From Triglochin maritima (Eukaryota; Streptophyta; Magnoliopsida; Alismatales; Juncaginaceae), in assembly GCA_963682175.1 (NCBI GenBank), contig OY821786.1:24326501-24390500 (forward strand): a DNA stretch of 64,000 bases. Direction: 5' to 3'. Shown piece after piece: positions 44,946-59,038 of the stretch. The translations under genes were made by a program, and so were the position numbers. The first letter of the stretch is position 1; the number at the start of each line of letters is the position of its first letter. The notes below the pieces were generated by a model. That model was not told the DNA's origin, ran no database searches, and saw nothing but the letters and a program-made list of their open reading frames with translations.

Positions 44946-46989
44946 CTCCTCCCCTCCCACTCCCATTGTCCTTCTCTCTCCCTCTCCTATCCACTCTCCC
45001 CTTCTCCTTCTCTCTGCGTGCCCTTATTCTTCTCTCCGTCGTTCTCCTTCTCTCTCCTTGTCCTCTCTCTTGTTCTCCTTCTCATCTCCTTCTTCTTCTC
45101 CTCCTCCTCCTCCTCTCTCCTTCTTCTCCCTCCTCCTCCTCTTCCTCCTCTCTCTCCTTCTCTTTCTCTCATCCCTCTCATTCTCCTTCGCTTGTCCTTC
45201 TCTCTCCTCCTCCCTCTTCTTTTCCTCTCCGTCACCTTCACTCTCTCTCACTCCTCTCGTTCTCCTTCCCTCTCCCCCTTCTCCGTCTCTCTATTCCTCT
45301 CTCTCCTTACCTTTTATCTCTACTTCTCCTTCTCCCTCCCTCTTTCCTTCTCTCCTTCCCTTCCAGTCCCCTCTTCCTTCTCTCTCTCCTTCTCCATCTA
45401 GCTCACTTACCGACTCCCTCACTCTTTCTCCCCCTCTCCTTCTCTTTCTCTCTCTCCTTTTCCTTCATTCACAGTGTCCTTCGCTCTCCTCTCTCTACTT
45501 CTCGCTCTAATTCACTCACTCCCCTTCTCCGTTTCACTCCCTCCTTATCTCTCCCTCTCTCTCCTTCTCTATTGTTCTCTCTACTTCTCCATCTCTCCTT
45601 GCCCTTCTCACTCCCTCCCCCTCTGTCCACCTCTCCTCTCTCTCCTTCTCCTTCTACCTCTCTCCCTCTCTCCCTCTCTCCTTGTTTCCCCATTTCCTTC
45701 TCTCTCGTCCTACACTCTCCTTCTCTCTCCCCACTCCTTCTCCTTGTTTTTCACTCTCTTATTGTCCCGCGCTCTCTCCTTCTCACTCCTCTCTCTGATT
45801 CTCCCTTCTATCTTCTATCTTCTCTCTCCTTATCCTTCACTCTTCGTCTTCAATCTCCTTCCCTCTCTCTCCTTCTCCTCTACTTCAATACCTCTCCTTC
45901 CCTTTCCCTTTTTCCTTCTCCTTCTCTCTCTTCTTCCTGTCTCTCTCTCTCCCTCGCTTGCCTTCTCCTCTTGCTTCTCTCCCTCCCTCTCCTTCTCCTT
46001 CCCATCTCCGCTCTTCTCCCCCTCTCCGTCTCCTCCTCTCTCCGTCTTCCTCCTTCCCCCTCCATCTCCCTCTACTTCTCTCTCCTTGTCCATCTCTCTC
46101 CCCCTCCTCTCTCACTCTGTCGTACTCTCTCGCTCTCCTCCTTCTTCTCCCCTCTTTCCTCCTCCTCTATCTCTCCTCTCTTCGTCTCCTTCTCCTTCTC
46201 GCTCTCCTCCCCTCCCACTTCCATTGTCCTTCTCTCTCCCTCTCCTATCCACTCTCCCCTTCTCCTTCTCTCTGCGTGCCCTTATTCTTCTCTCCGTCGT
46301 TCTCCTTCTCTCTCCTTGTCCTCTCTCTTGTTCTCCTTCTCATCTCCTTCTTCTTCTCCTCCTCCTCCTCTCTCCCTCCTCCTCCTCTTCCTCCTCTCTC
46401 TCCTTCTCTTTCTCTCATCCCTCTCCTTCTCCTTCGCTTGTCCTTCTCTCTCCTCCTCCCTCTTCTTTTCCTCTCCGTCACCTTCACTCTCTCTCACTCC
46501 TCTCGTTCTCCTTCCCTCTCCCCCTTCTCCGTCTCTCTATTCCTCTCTCTCCTTACCTTTTATCTCTACTTCTCCTTCTCCCTCCCTCTTTCCTTCTCTC
46601 CTTCCCTTCCAGTCCCCTCTTCCTTCTCTCTCTCCTTCTCCATCTAACTCACTTACCGACTCCCTCACTCTTTCTCCCCCTCTCCTTCTCTTTCTCTCTC
46701 TCCTTTTCCTTCATTCACAGTCTCCTTCGCTCTCCTCTCTCTACTTCTCGCTCTAATTCACTCACTCCCCTTCTCCGTTTCACTCCCTCCTTATCTCTCC
46801 CTCTCTCTCCTTCTCTATTGTTCTCTCTACTTCTCCATCTCTCCTTGCCCTTCTCACTCCCTCCCCCTCTGTCCACCTCTCCTCTCTCTCCTTCTCCTTC
46901 TACCTCTCTCCATCTCTCCCTCTCTCCTTGTTTCCCCATTTCCTTCTCTCTCGTCCTACACTCTCCTTCTCTCTCCCCACTCCTTCTCC

Positions 46990-49900
46990 TTGTTTTTCAC
47001 TCTCTTATTGTCCCGCGCTCTCTCCTTCTCACTCCTCTCTCTGATTCTCCCTTCTATCTTCTATCTTCTCTCTCCTTATCCTTCACTCTTCGTCTTCAAT
47101 CTCCTTCCCTCTCTCTCCTTCTCCTCTACTTCAATACCTCTCCTTCCCTTTCCCTTTTTCCTTCTCCTTCTCTCTCTTCTTCCTGTCTCTCTCTCTCCCT
47201 CGCTTGCCTTCTCCTCTTGCTTCTCTCCCTCCCTCTCCTTCTCCTTCCCATCTCCGCTCTTCTCCCCCTCTCCGTCTCCTCCTCTCTCCGTCTTCCTCCT
47301 TCCCCCTCCATCTCCCTCTACTTCTCTCTCCTTGTCCATCTCTCTCCCCCTCCTCTCTCACTCTGTCGTACTCTCTCGCTCTCCTCCTTCTTCTCCCCTC
47401 TTTCCTCCTCTATCTCTCCTCTCTTCGTCTCCTTCTCCTTCTCGCTCTCCTCCCCTCCCACTCCCATTGTCCTTCTCTCTCCCTCTCCTATCCACTCTCC
47501 CCTTCTCCTTCTCTCTGCGTGCCCTTATTCTTCTCTCCGTCGTTCTCCTTCTCTCTCCTTGTCCTCTCTCTTGTTCTCCTTCTCATCTCCTTCTTCTCCT
47601 CCTCCTCCTCCTCTCTCCTTCTTCTCCCTCCTCCTCCTCTTCCTCCTCTCTCTCCTTCTCTTTCTCTCATCCCTCTCCTTCTCCTTCGCTTGTCCTTCTC
47701 TCTCCTCCTCCCTCTTCTTTTCCTCTCCGTCACCTTCACTCTCTCTCACTCCTCTCGTTCTCCTTCCCTCTCCCCCTTCTCCGTCTCTCTATTCCTCTCT
47801 CTCCTTACCTTTTATCTCTACTTCTCCTTCTCCCTCCCTCTTTCCTTCTCTCCTTCCCTTCCAGTCCCCTCTTCCTTCTCTCTCTCCTTCTCCATCTAGC
47901 TCACTTACCGACTCCCTCACTCTTTCTCCCCCTCTCCTTCTCTTTCTCTCTCTCCTTTTCCTTCATTCACAGTCTCCTTCGCTCTCCTCTCTCTACTTCT
48001 CGCTCTAATTCACTCTCTCCCCTTCTCCGTTTCACTCCCTCCTTATCTCTCCCTCTCTCTCCTTGCCCTTCTCACTCCCTCCCCCTCTGTCCACCTCTCC
48101 TCTCTCTCCTTCTCCTTCTACCTCTCTCCATCTCTCCCTCTCTCCTTGTTTCCCCATTTCCTTCTCTCTCGTCCTACACTCTCCTTCTCTCTCCCCACTC
48201 CTTCTCCTTGTTTTTCACTCTCTTATTGTCCCGCGCTCTCTCCTTCTCACTCCTCTCTCTGATTCTCCCTTCTATCATCTATCTTCTCTCTCCTTATCCT
48301 TCACTCTTCGTCTTCAATCTCCTTCCCTCTCTCTCCTTCTCCTCTACTTCAATACCTCTCCTTCCCTTTCCCTTTTTCCTTCTCCTTCTCTCTCTTCTTC
48401 CTGTCTCTCTCTCTCCCTCGCTTGCCTTCTCCTCTTGCTTCTCTCCCTCCCTCTCCTTCTCCTTCCCATCTCCGCTCTTCTCCCCCTCTCCGTCTCCTCC
48501 TCTCTCCGTCTTCCTCCTTCCCCCTCCATCTCCCTCTACTTCTCTCTCCTTGTCCATCTCTCTCCCCCTCCTCTCTCACTCTGTCGTACTCTCTCGCTCT
48601 CCTCCTTCTTCTCCCCTCTTTCCTCCTCCTCTATCTCTCCTCTCTTCGTCTCCTTCTCCTTCTCGCTCTCCTCCCCTCCCACTCCCATTGTCCTTCTCTC
48701 TCCCTCTCCTATCCACGCTCCCCTTCTCCTTCTCTCTGCGTGCCCTTATTCTTCTCTCCGTCGTTCTCCTTCTCTCTCCTTGTCCTCTCTCTTGTTCTCC
48801 TTCTCATCTCCTTCTTCTTCTCCTCCTCCTCCTCCTCTCTCCTTCTTCTCCCTCCTCCTCCTCTTCCTCCTCTCTCTCCTTCTCTTTCTCTCATCCCTCT
48901 CCTTCTCCTTCGCTTGTCCTTCTCTCTCCTCCTCCCTCTTCTTTTCCTCTCCGTCACCTTCACTCTCTCTCACTCCTCTCGTTCTCCTTCCCTCTCCCCC
49001 TTCTCCGTCTCTCTATTCCTCTCTCTCCTTACCTTTTATCTCTACTTCTCCTTCTCCCTCCCTCTTTCCTTCTCTCCTTCCCTTCCAGTCCCCTCTTCCT
49101 TCTCTCTCTCCTTCTCCATCTAGCTCACTTACCGACTCCCTCACTCTTTCTCCCCCTCTCCTTCTCTTTCTCTCTCTCCTTTTCCTTCATTCACAGTCTC
49201 CTTCGCTCTCCTCTCTCTACTTCTCGCTCTAATTCACTCACTCCCCTTCTCCGTTTCACTCCCTCCTTATCTCTCCCTCTCTCTCCTTCTCTATTGTTCT
49301 CTCTACTTCTCCATCTCTCCTTGCCCTTCTCACTCCCTCCCCCTCTGTCCACCTCTCCTCTCTCTCCTTCTCCTTCTACCTCTCTCCATCTCTCCCTCTC
49401 TCCTTGTTTCCCCATTTCCTTCTCTCTCGTCCTACACTCTCCTTCTCTCTCCCCACTCCTCCTTGTTTTTCACTCTCTTATTGTCCCGCGCTCTCTCCTT
49501 CTCACTCCTCTCTCTGATTCTCCCTTCTATCTTCTATCTTCTCTCTCCTTATCCTTCACTCTTCGTCTTCAATCTCCTTCCCTCTCTCTCCTTCTCCTCT
49601 ACTTCAATACCTCTCCTTCCCTTTCCCTTTTTCCTTCTCCTTCTCTCTCTTCTTCCTGTCTCTCTCTCTCCCTCGCTTGCCTTCTCCTCTTGCTTCTCTC
49701 CCTCCCTCTCCTTCTCCTTCCCATCTCCGCTCTTCTCCCCCTCTCCGTCTCCTCCTCTCTCCGTCTTCCTCCTTCCCCCTCCATCTCCCTCTACTTCTCT
49801 CTCCTTGTCCATCTCTCTCCCCCTCCTCTCTCACTCTGTCGTACTCTCTCGCTCTCCTCCTTCTTCTCCCCTCTTTCCTCCTCTATCTCTCCTCTCTTCG

Positions 49901-51935
49901 TCTCCTTCTCCTTCTCGCTCTCCTCCCCTCCCACTCCCATTGTCCTTCTCTCTCCCTCTCCTATCCACTCTCCCCTTCTCCTTCTCTCTGCGTGCCCTTA
50001 TTCTTCTCTCCGTCGTTCTCCTTCTCTCTCCTTGTCCTCTCTCTTGTTCTCCTTCTCATCTCCTTCTTCTCCTCCTCCTCCTCCTCTCTCCTTCTTCTCC
50101 CTCCTCCTCCTCTTCCTCCTCTCTCTCCTTCTCTTTCTCTCATCCCTCTCCTTCTCCTTCGCTTGTCCTTCTCTCTCCTCCTCCCTCTTCTTTTCCTCTC
50201 CGTCACCTTCACTCTCTCTCACTCCTCTCGTTCTCCTTCCCTCTCCCCCTTCTCCGTCTCTCTATTCCTCTCTCTCCTTACCTTTTATCTCTACTTCTCC
50301 TTCTCCCTCCCTCTTTCCTTCTCTCCTTCCCTTCCAGTCCCCTCTTCCTTCTCTCTCTCCTTCTCCATCTAGCTCACTTACCGACTCCCTCACTCTTTCT
50401 CCCCCTCTCCTTCTCTTTCTCTCTCTCCTTTTCCTTCATTCACAGTCTCCTTCGCTCTCCTCTCTCTACTTCTCGCTCTAATTCACTCTCTCCCCTTCTC
50501 CGTTTCACTCCCTCCTTATCTCTCCCTCTCTCTCCTTGCCCTTCTCACTCCCTCCCCCTCTGTCCACCTCTCCTCTCTCTCCTTCTCCTTCTACCTCTCT
50601 CCATCTCTCCCTCTCTCCTTGTTTCCCCATTTCCTTCTCTCTCGTCCTACACTCTCCTTCTCTCTCCCCACTCCTTCTCCTTGTTTTTCACTCTCTTATT
50701 GTCCCGCGCTCTCTCCTTCTCACTCCTCTCTCTGATTCTCCCTTCTATCATCTATCTTCTCTCTCCTTATCCTTCACTCTTCGTCTTCAATCTCCTTCCC
50801 TCTCTCTCCTTCTCCTCTACTTCAATACCTCTCCTTCCCTTTCCCTTTTTCCTTCTCCTTCTCTCTCTTCTTCCTGTCTCTCTCTCTCCCTCGCTTGCCT
50901 TCTCCTCTTGCTTCTCTCCCTCCCTCTCCTTCTCCTTCCCATCTCCGCTCTTCTCCCCCTCTCCGTCTCCTCCTCTCTCCGTCTTCCTCCTTCCCCCTCC
51001 ATCTCCCTCTACTTCTCTCTCCTTGTCCATCTCTCTCCCCCTCCTCTCTCACTCTGTCGTACTCTCTCGCTCTCCTCCTTCTTCTCCCCTCTTTCCTCCT
51101 CCTCTATCTCTCCTCTCTTCGTCTCCTTCTCCTTCTCGCTCTCCTCCCCTCCCACTCCCATTGTCCTTCTCTCTCCCTCTCCTATCCACGCTCCCCTTCT
51201 CCTTCTCTCTGCGTGCCCTTATTCTTCTCTCCGTCGTTCTCCTTCTCTCTCCTTGTCCTCTCTCTTGTTCTCCTTCTCATCTCCTTCTTCTTCTCCTCCT
51301 CCTCCTCCTCTCTCCTTCTTCTCCCTCCTCCTCCTCTTCCTCCTCTCTCTCCTTCTCTTTCTCTCATCCCTCTCCTTCTCCTTCGCTTGTCCTTCTCTCT
51401 CCTCCTCCCTCTTCTTTTCCTCTCCGTCACCTTCACTCTCTCTCACTCCTCTCGTTCTCCTTCCCTCTCCCCCTTCTCCGTCTCTCTATTCCTCTCTCTC
51501 CTTACCTTTTATCTCTACTTCTCCTTCTCCCTCCCTCTTTCCTTCTCTCCTTCCCTTCCAGTCCCCTCTTCCTTCTCTCTCTCCTTCTCCATCTAGCTCA
51601 CTTACCGACTCCCTCACTCTTTCTCCCCCTCTCCTTCTCTTTCTCTCTCTCCTTTTCCTACATTCACAGTCTCCTTCGCTCTCCTCTCTCTACTTCTCGC
51701 TCTAATTCACTCTCTCCCCTTCTCCGTTTCACTCCCTCCTTATCTCTCCCTCTCTCTCCTTCTCTATTGTTCTCTCTACTTCTCCATCTCTCCTTGCCCT
51801 TCTCACTCCCTCCCCCTCTGTCCACCTCTCCTCTCTCTCCTTCTCCTTCTACCTCTCTCCATCTCTCCCTCTCTCCTTGTTTCCCCATTTCCTTCTCTCT
51901 CGTCCTACACTCTCCTTCTCTCTCCCCACTCCTCC
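46990..51935. repeat. Duplicated 2473-bp satellite dimer
   Basis: Two consecutive dimers, 46990-49462 and 49463-51935, have identical length (1218 + 1255 bp each). They share private variants: shortened TTTCCTCCTCTATCTC (47401 and 49874), a 37-bp gap joining CTCTCTCC to TTGCCC (48060 and 50533), TCTATCATCTATC (48273 and 50746) and TATCCACGCTCC (about 48713 and 51186). They look identical by eye over most of their length. This is a higher-order repeat in an early stage, or a very recent duplication. Confidence 0.8.
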
Positions 51936-54900
51936 TTGTTTTTCACTCTCTTATTGTCCCGCGCTCTCTCCTTCTCACTCCTCTCTCTGATTCTCCCTTC
52001 TATCTTCTATCTTCTCTCTCCTTATCCTTCACTCTTCGTCTTCAATCTCCTTCCCTCTCTCTCCTTCTCCTCTACTTCAATACCTCTCCTTCCCTTTCCC
52101 TTTTTCCTTCTCCTTCTCTCTCTTCTTCCTGTCTCTCTCTCTCCCTCGCTTGCCTTCTCCTCTTGCTTCTCTCCCTCCCTCTCCTTCTCCTTCCCATCTC
52201 CGCTCTTCTCCCCCTCTCCGTCTCCTCCTCTCTCCGTCTTCCTCCTTCCCCCTCCATCTCCCTCTACTTCTCTCTCCTTGTCCATCTCTCTCCCCCTCCT
52301 CTCTCACTCTGTCGTACTCTCTCGCTCTCCTCCTTCTTCTCCCCTCTTTCCTCCTCCTCTATCTCTCCTCTCTTCGTCTCCTTCTCCTTCTCGCTCTCCT
52401 CCCCTCCCACTCCCATTGTCCTTCTCTCTCCCTCTCCTATCCACGCTCCCCTTCTCCTTCTCTCTGCGTGCCCTTATTCTTCTCTCCGTCGTTCTCCTTC
52501 TCTCTCCTTGTCCTCTCTCTTGTTCTCCTTCTCATCTCCTTCTTCTTCTCCTCCTCCTCCTCCTCTCTCCTTCTTCTCCCTCCTCCTCCTCTTCCTCCTC
52601 TCTCTCCTTCTCTTTCTCTCATCCCTCTCCTTCTCCTTCGCTTGTCCTTCTCTCTCCTCCTCCCTCTTCTTTTCCTCTCCGTCACCTTCACTCTCTCTCA
52701 CTCCTCTCGTTCTCCTTCCCTCTCCCCCTTCTCCGTCTCTCTATTCCTCTCTCTCCTTACCTTTTATCTCTACTTCTCCTTCTCCCTCCCTCTTTCCTTC
52801 TCTCCTTCCCTTCCAGTCCCCTCTTCCTTCTCTCTCTCCTTCTCCATCTAGCTCACTTACCGACTCCCTCACTCTTTCTCCCCCTCTCCTTCTCTTTCTC
52901 TCTCTCCTTTTCCTACATTCACAGTCTCCTTCGCTCTCCTCTCTCTACTTCTCGCTCTAATTCACTCTCTCCCCTTCTCCGTTTCACTCCCTCCTTATCT
53001 CTCCCTCTCTCTCCTTCTCTATTGTTCTCTCTACTTCTCCATCTCTCCTTGCCCTTCTCACTCCCTCCCCCTCTGTCCACCTCTCCTCTCTCTCCTTCTC
53101 CTTCTACCTCTCTCCATCTCTCCCTCTCTCCTTGTTTCCCCATTTCCTTCTCTCTCGTCCTACACTCTCCTTCTCTCTCCCCACTCCTTCTCCTTGTTTT
53201 TCACTCTCTTATTGTCCCGCGCTCTCTCCTTCTCACTCCTCTCTCTGATTCTCCCTTCTATCTTCTATCTTCTCTCTCCTTATCCTTCACTCTTCGTCTT
53301 CAATCTCCTTCCCTCTCTCTCCTTCTCCTCTACTTCAATACCTCTCCTTCCCTTTCCCTTTTTCCTTCTCCTTCTCTCTCTTCTTCCTGTCTCTCTCTCT
53401 CCCTCGCTTGCCTTCTCCTCTTGCTTCTCTCCCTCCCTCTCCTTCTCCTTCCCATCTCCGCTCTTCTCCCCCTCTCCGTCTCCTCCTCTCTCCGTCTTCC
53501 TCCTTCCCCCTCCATCTCCCTCTACTTCTCTCTCCTTGTCCATCTCTCTCCCCCTCCTCTCTCACTCTGTCGTACTCTCTCGCTCTCCTCCTTCTTCTCC
53601 CCTCTTTCCTCCTCCTCTATCTCTCCTCTCTTCGTCTCCTTCTCCTTCTCGCTCTCCTCCCCTCCCACTCCCATTGTCCTCTCTCCCTCTCCTATCCACT
53701 CTCCCCTTCTCCTTCTCTCTGCGTGCCCTTATTCTTCTCTCCGTCGTTCTCCTTCTCTCTCCTAGTCCTCTCTCTTGTTCTCCTTCTCATCTCCTTCTTC
53801 TTCTCCTCCTCCTCCTCCTCTCTCCTTCTTCTCCCTCCTCCTCCTCTCCCTCCTCTCTCTCCTTCTCTTTCTCTCATCCCTCTCCTTCTCCTTCGCTTGT
53901 CCTTCTCTCTCCTCCTCCCTCTTCTTTTCCTCTCCGTCACCTTCACTCTCTCTCACTCCTCTCGTTCTCCTTCCCTCTCCCCCTTCTCCGTCTCTCTATT
54001 CCTCTCTCTCCTTACCTTTTATCTCTACTTCTCCTTCTCCCTCCCACTTTCCTTCTCTCCTTCCCTTCCAGTCCCCTCTTCCTTCTCTCTCTCCTTCTCC
54101 ATCTAGCTCACTTACCGACTCCCTCACTCTTTCTCCCCCTCTCCTTCTCTTTCTCTCTCTCCTTTTCCTTCATTCACAGTCTCCTTCGCTCTCCTCTCTC
54201 TACTTCTCGCTCTAATTCACTCTCTCCCCTTCTCCGTTTCACTCCCTCCTTATCTCTCCCTCTCTCTCCTTCTCTATTGTTCTCTCTACTTCTCCATCTC
54301 TCCTTGCCCTTCTCACTCCCTCCCCCTCTGTCCACCTCTCCTCTCTCCTTCTCCTTCTACCTCTCTCCCTCTCTCCCTCTCTCCTTGTTTCCCCATTTCC
54401 TTCTCTCTCGTCCTACACTCTCCTTCTCTCTCCCCACTCCTTCTCCTTGTTTTTCACTCTCTTATTGTCCCGCGCTCTCTCCTTCTCACTCCTCTCTCTG
54501 ATTCTCCCTTCTATCTTCTATCTTCTCTCTCCTTATCCTTCACTCTTCGTCTTCAATCTCCTTCCCTCTCTCTCCTTCTCCTCTACTTCAATACCTCTCC
54601 TTCCCTTTCCCTTTTTCCTTCTCCTTCTCTCTCTTCTTCCTGTCTCTCTCTCCCTCGCTTGCCTTCTCCTCTTGCTTCTCTCCCTCCCTCTCCTTCTCCT
54701 TCCCATCTCCGCTCTTCTCCCCCTCTCCGTCTCCTCCTCTCTCCGTCTTCCTCCTTCCCCCTCCATCTCCCTCTACTTCTCTCTCCTTGTCCAACTCTCT
54801 CCCCCTCCTCTTTCACTCTGTCGTACTCTCTCGCTCTCCTCCTTCTTCTCCCCTCTTTCCTCCTCCTCTATCTCTCCTCTCTTCGTCTCCTTCTCCTTCT

Positions 54901-57900
54901 CGCTCTCCTCCCCTCCCACTCCCATTGTCCTTCTCTCTCCCTCTCCTATCCACTCTCCCCTTCTCCTTCTCTCTGCGTGCCCTTATTCTTCTCTCCGTCG
55001 TTCTCCTTCTCTCTCCTTGTCCTCTCTCTTGTTCTCCTTCTCATCTCCTTCTTCTTCTCCTCCTCCTCCTCCTCTCTCCTTCTTCTCCCTCCTCCTCCTC
55101 TTCCTCCTCTCTCTCCTTCTCTTTCTCTCATCCCTCTCCTTCTCCTTCGCTTGTCCTTCTCTCTCCTCCTCCCTCTTCTTTTCCTCTCCGTCACCTTCAC
55201 TCTCTCTCACTCCTCTCGTTCTCCTTCCCTCTCCCCCTTCTCCGTCTCTCTATTCCTCTCTCTCCTTACCTTTTATCTCTACTTCTCCTTCTCCCTCCCT
55301 CTTTCCTTCTCTCCTTCCCTTCCAGTCCCCTCTTCCTTCTCTCTCTCCTTCTCCATCTAGCTCACTTACCGACTCCCTCACTCTTTCTCCCCCTCTCCTT
55401 CTCTTTCTCTCTCTCCTTTTCCTTCATTCACAGTCTCCTTCGCTCTCCTCTCTCTACTTCTCGCTCTAATTCACTCTCTCCCCTTCTCCGTTTCACTCCC
55501 TCCTTATCTCTCCCTCTCTCTCCTTCTCTATTGTTCTCTCTACTTCTCCATCTCTCCTTGCCCTTCTCACTCCCTCCCCCTCTGTCCACCTCTCCTCTCT
55601 CTCCTTCTCCTTCTGCCTCTCTCCATCTCTCCCTCTCTCCTTGTTTCCCCATTTCCTTCTCTCTCGTCCTACACTCTCCTTCTCTCTCCCCACTCCTTCT
55701 CCTTGTTTTTCACTCTCTTATTGTCCCGCGCTCTCTCCTTCTCACTCCTCTCTCTGATTCTCCCTTCTATCTTCTATCTTCTCTCTCCTTATCCTTCACT
55801 CTTCGTTTTCAATCTCCTTCCCTCTCTCTCCTTCTCCTCTACTTCAATACCTCTCCTTCCCTTTCCCTTTTTCCTTCTCCTTCTCTCTCTTCTTCCTGTC
55901 TCTCTCTCTCCCTCGCTTGCCTTCTCCTCTTGCTTCTCTCCCTCCCTCTCCTTCTCCTTCCCATCTCCGCTCTTCTCCCCCTCTCCGTCTCCTCCTCTCT
56001 CCGTCTTCCTCCTTCCCCCTCCATCTCCCTCTACTTCTCTCTCCTTGTCCATCTCTCTCCCCCTCCTCTCTCACTCTGTCGTACTCTCTCGCTCTCCTCC
56101 TTCTTCTCCCCTCTTTCCTCCTCCTCTATCTCTCCTCTCTTCGTCTCCTTCTCCTTCTCGCTCTCCTCCCCTCCCACTCCCATTGTCCTCTCTCCCTCTC
56201 CTATCCACTCTCCCCTTCTCCTTCTCTCTGCGTGCCCTTATTCTTCTCTCCGTCGTTCTCCTTCTCTCTCCTTGTCCTCTCTCTTGTTCTCCTTCTCATC
56301 TCCTTCTTCTTCTCCTCCTCCTCCTCCTCTCTCCTTCTTCTCCCTCCTCCTCCTCTTCCTCCTCTCTCTCCTTCTCTTTCTCTCATCCCTCTCCTTCTCC
56401 TTCGCTTGTCCTTCTCTCTCCTCCTCCCTCTTCTTTTCCTCTCCGTCACCTTCACTCTCTCTCACTCCTCTCGTTCTCCTTCCCTCTCCCCCTTCTCCGT
56501 CTCTCTATTCCTCTCTCTCCTTACCTTTTATCTCTACTTCTCCTTCTCCCTCCCTCTTTCCTTCTCTCCTTCCCTTCCAGTCCCCTCTTCCTTCTCTCTC
56601 TCCTTCTCCATCTAGCTCACTTACCGACTCCCTCACTCTTTCTCCCCCTCTCCTTCTCTTTCTCTCTCTCCTTTTCCTTCATTCACAGTCTCCTTCGCTC
56701 TCCTCTCTCTACTTCTCGCTCTAATTCACTCTCTCCCCTTCTCCGTTTCACTCCCTCCTTATCTCTCCCTCTCTCTCCTTCTCTATTGTTCTCTCTACTT
56801 CTCCATCTCTCCTTGCCCTTCTCACTCCCTCCCCCTCTGTCCACCTCTCCTCTCTCTCCTTCTCCTTCTGCCTCTCTCCATCTCTCCCTCTCTCCTTGTT
56901 TCCCCATTTCCTTCTCTCTCGTCCTACACTCTCCTTCTCTCTCCCCACTCCTTCTCCTTGTTTTTCACTCTCTTATTGTCCCGCGCTCTCTCCTTCTCAC
57001 TCCTCTCTCTGATTCTCCCTTCTATCTTCTATCTTCTCTCTCCTTATCCTTCACTCTTCGTTTTCAATCTCCTTCCCTCTCTCTCCTTCTCCTCTACTTC
57101 AATACCTCTCCTTCCCTTTCCCTTTTTCCTTCTCCTTCTCTCTCTTCTTCCTGTCTCTCTCTCTCCCTCGCTTGCCTTCTCCTCTTGCTTCTCTCCCTCC
57201 CTCTCCTTCTCCTTCCCATCTCCGCTCTTCTCCCCCTCTCCGTCTCCTCCTCTCTCCGTCTTCCTCCTTCCCCCTCCATCTCCCTCTACTTCTCTCTCCT
57301 TGTCCATCTCTCTCTCCCCCTCCTCTCTCACTCTGTCGTACTCTCTCGCTCTCCTCCTTCTTCTCCCCTCTTTCCTCCTCCTCTATCTCTCCTCTCTTCG
57401 TCTCCTTCTCCTTCTCGCTCTCCTCCCCTCCCACTCCCATTGTCCTTCTCTCTCCCTCTCCTATCCACTCTCCCCTTCTCCTTCTCTCTGCGTGCCCTTA
57501 TTCTTCTCTCCGTCGTTCTCCTTCTCTCTCCTTGTCCTCTCTCTTGTTCTCCTTCTCATCTCCTTCTTCTTCTCCTCCTCCTCCTCTCTCCTTCTTCTCC
57601 CTCCTCCTCCTCTTCCTCCTCTCTCTCCTTCTCTTTCTCTCATCCCTCTCCTTCTCCTTCGCTTGTCCTTCTCTCTCCTCCTCCCTCTTCTTTTCCTCTC
57701 CGTCACCTTCACTCTCTCTCACTCCTCTCGTTCTCCTTCCCTCTCCCCCTTCTCCGTCTCTCTATTCCTCTCTCTCCTTACCTTTTATCTCTACTTCTCC
57801 TTCTCCCTCCCTCTTTCCTTCTCTCCTTCCCTTCCAGTCCCCTCTTCCTTCTCTCTCTCCTTCTCCATCTAGCTCACTTACCGACTCCCTCACTCTTTCT

Positions 57901-58214
57901 CCCCCTCTCCTTCTCTTTCTCTCTCTCCTTTTCCTTCATTCACAGTCTGCTTCGCTCTCCTCTCTCTACTTCTCGCTCTAATTCACTCTCTCCCCTTCTC
58001 CGTTTCACTCCCTCCTTATCTCTCCCTCTCTCTCCTTCTCTATTGTTCTCTCTACTTCTCCATCTCTCCTTGCCCTTCTCACTCCCTCCCCCTCTGTCCA
58101 CCTCTCCTCTCTCTCCTTCTCCTTCTACCTCTCTCCATCTCTCCCTCTCTCCTTGTTTCCCCATTTCCTTCTCTCTCGTCCTACACTCTCCTTCTCTCTC
58201 CCCACTCCTTCTCC

Positions 58215-59038
58215 TTGTTTTTCACTCTCTTATTGTCCCGCGCTCTCTCCTTCTCACTCCTTTCTCTGATTCTCCCTTCTATCTTCTATCTTCTCTCTCC
58301 TTATCCTTCACTCTTCGTCTTCAATCTCCTTCCCTCTCTCTCCTTCTCCTCTACTTCAATACCTCTCCTTCCCTTTCCCTTTTTCCTTCTCCTTCTCTCT
58401 CTTCTTCCTGTCTCTCTCTCTCCCTCGCTTGCCTTCTCCTCTTGCTTCTCTCCCTCCCTCTCCTTCTCTTTCTCTCATCCCTCTCCTTCTCCTTCGCTCT
58501 CCTCCTCCCTCTTATTTTCCTCTCTGTCACCTTCACTCTCTCTCACTCCTCTCGTTCTCCTTCCCTCTCCCCCTTCTCCGTCTCTCTATTCCTCTCTCTC
58601 CTTACCTTTTATCTCTACTTCTCCTTCTCCCTCCCTCTTTCCTTCTCTCCTTCCCTTCCAGTCCCCTCTTCCTTCTCTCTCTCCTTCTCCATCTAGCTCA
58701 CTTACCGACTCCCTCACTCTTTCTCCCCCTCTCCTTCTCTTTCTCTCTCTTCTTTTCCTTCATTCACAGTCTCCTTCGCTCTCCTCTCTCTACTTCTCGC
58801 TCTAATTCACTCTCTCCCCTTCTCCGTTTCACTCCCTCCTTATCTCTCCCTCTCTCTCCTTCTCTATTGTTCTCTCTACTTCTCCATCTCTCCTTGCCCT
58901 TCTCACTCCCTCCCCCTCTGTCCACCTCTCCTCTCTCTCCTTCTCCTTCTACCTCTCTCCATCTCTCCCTCTCTCCTTGTTTCCCCATTTCCTTCTCTCT
59001 CGTCCTACACTCTCCTTCTCTCTCCCCACTCCTTCTCC
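58215..59038. repeat. Truncated satellite monomer (824 bp)
   Basis: At about 58465 CCCTCCCTCTCCTTCTC joins TTTCTCTCATCCCTCTCC, removing roughly 430 bp between two CTCCTTCTC occurrences. The unit also carries base changes not seen elsewhere, such as CCTCTTATTTTCC and CTCTCTGTCACC. Confidence 0.8.
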
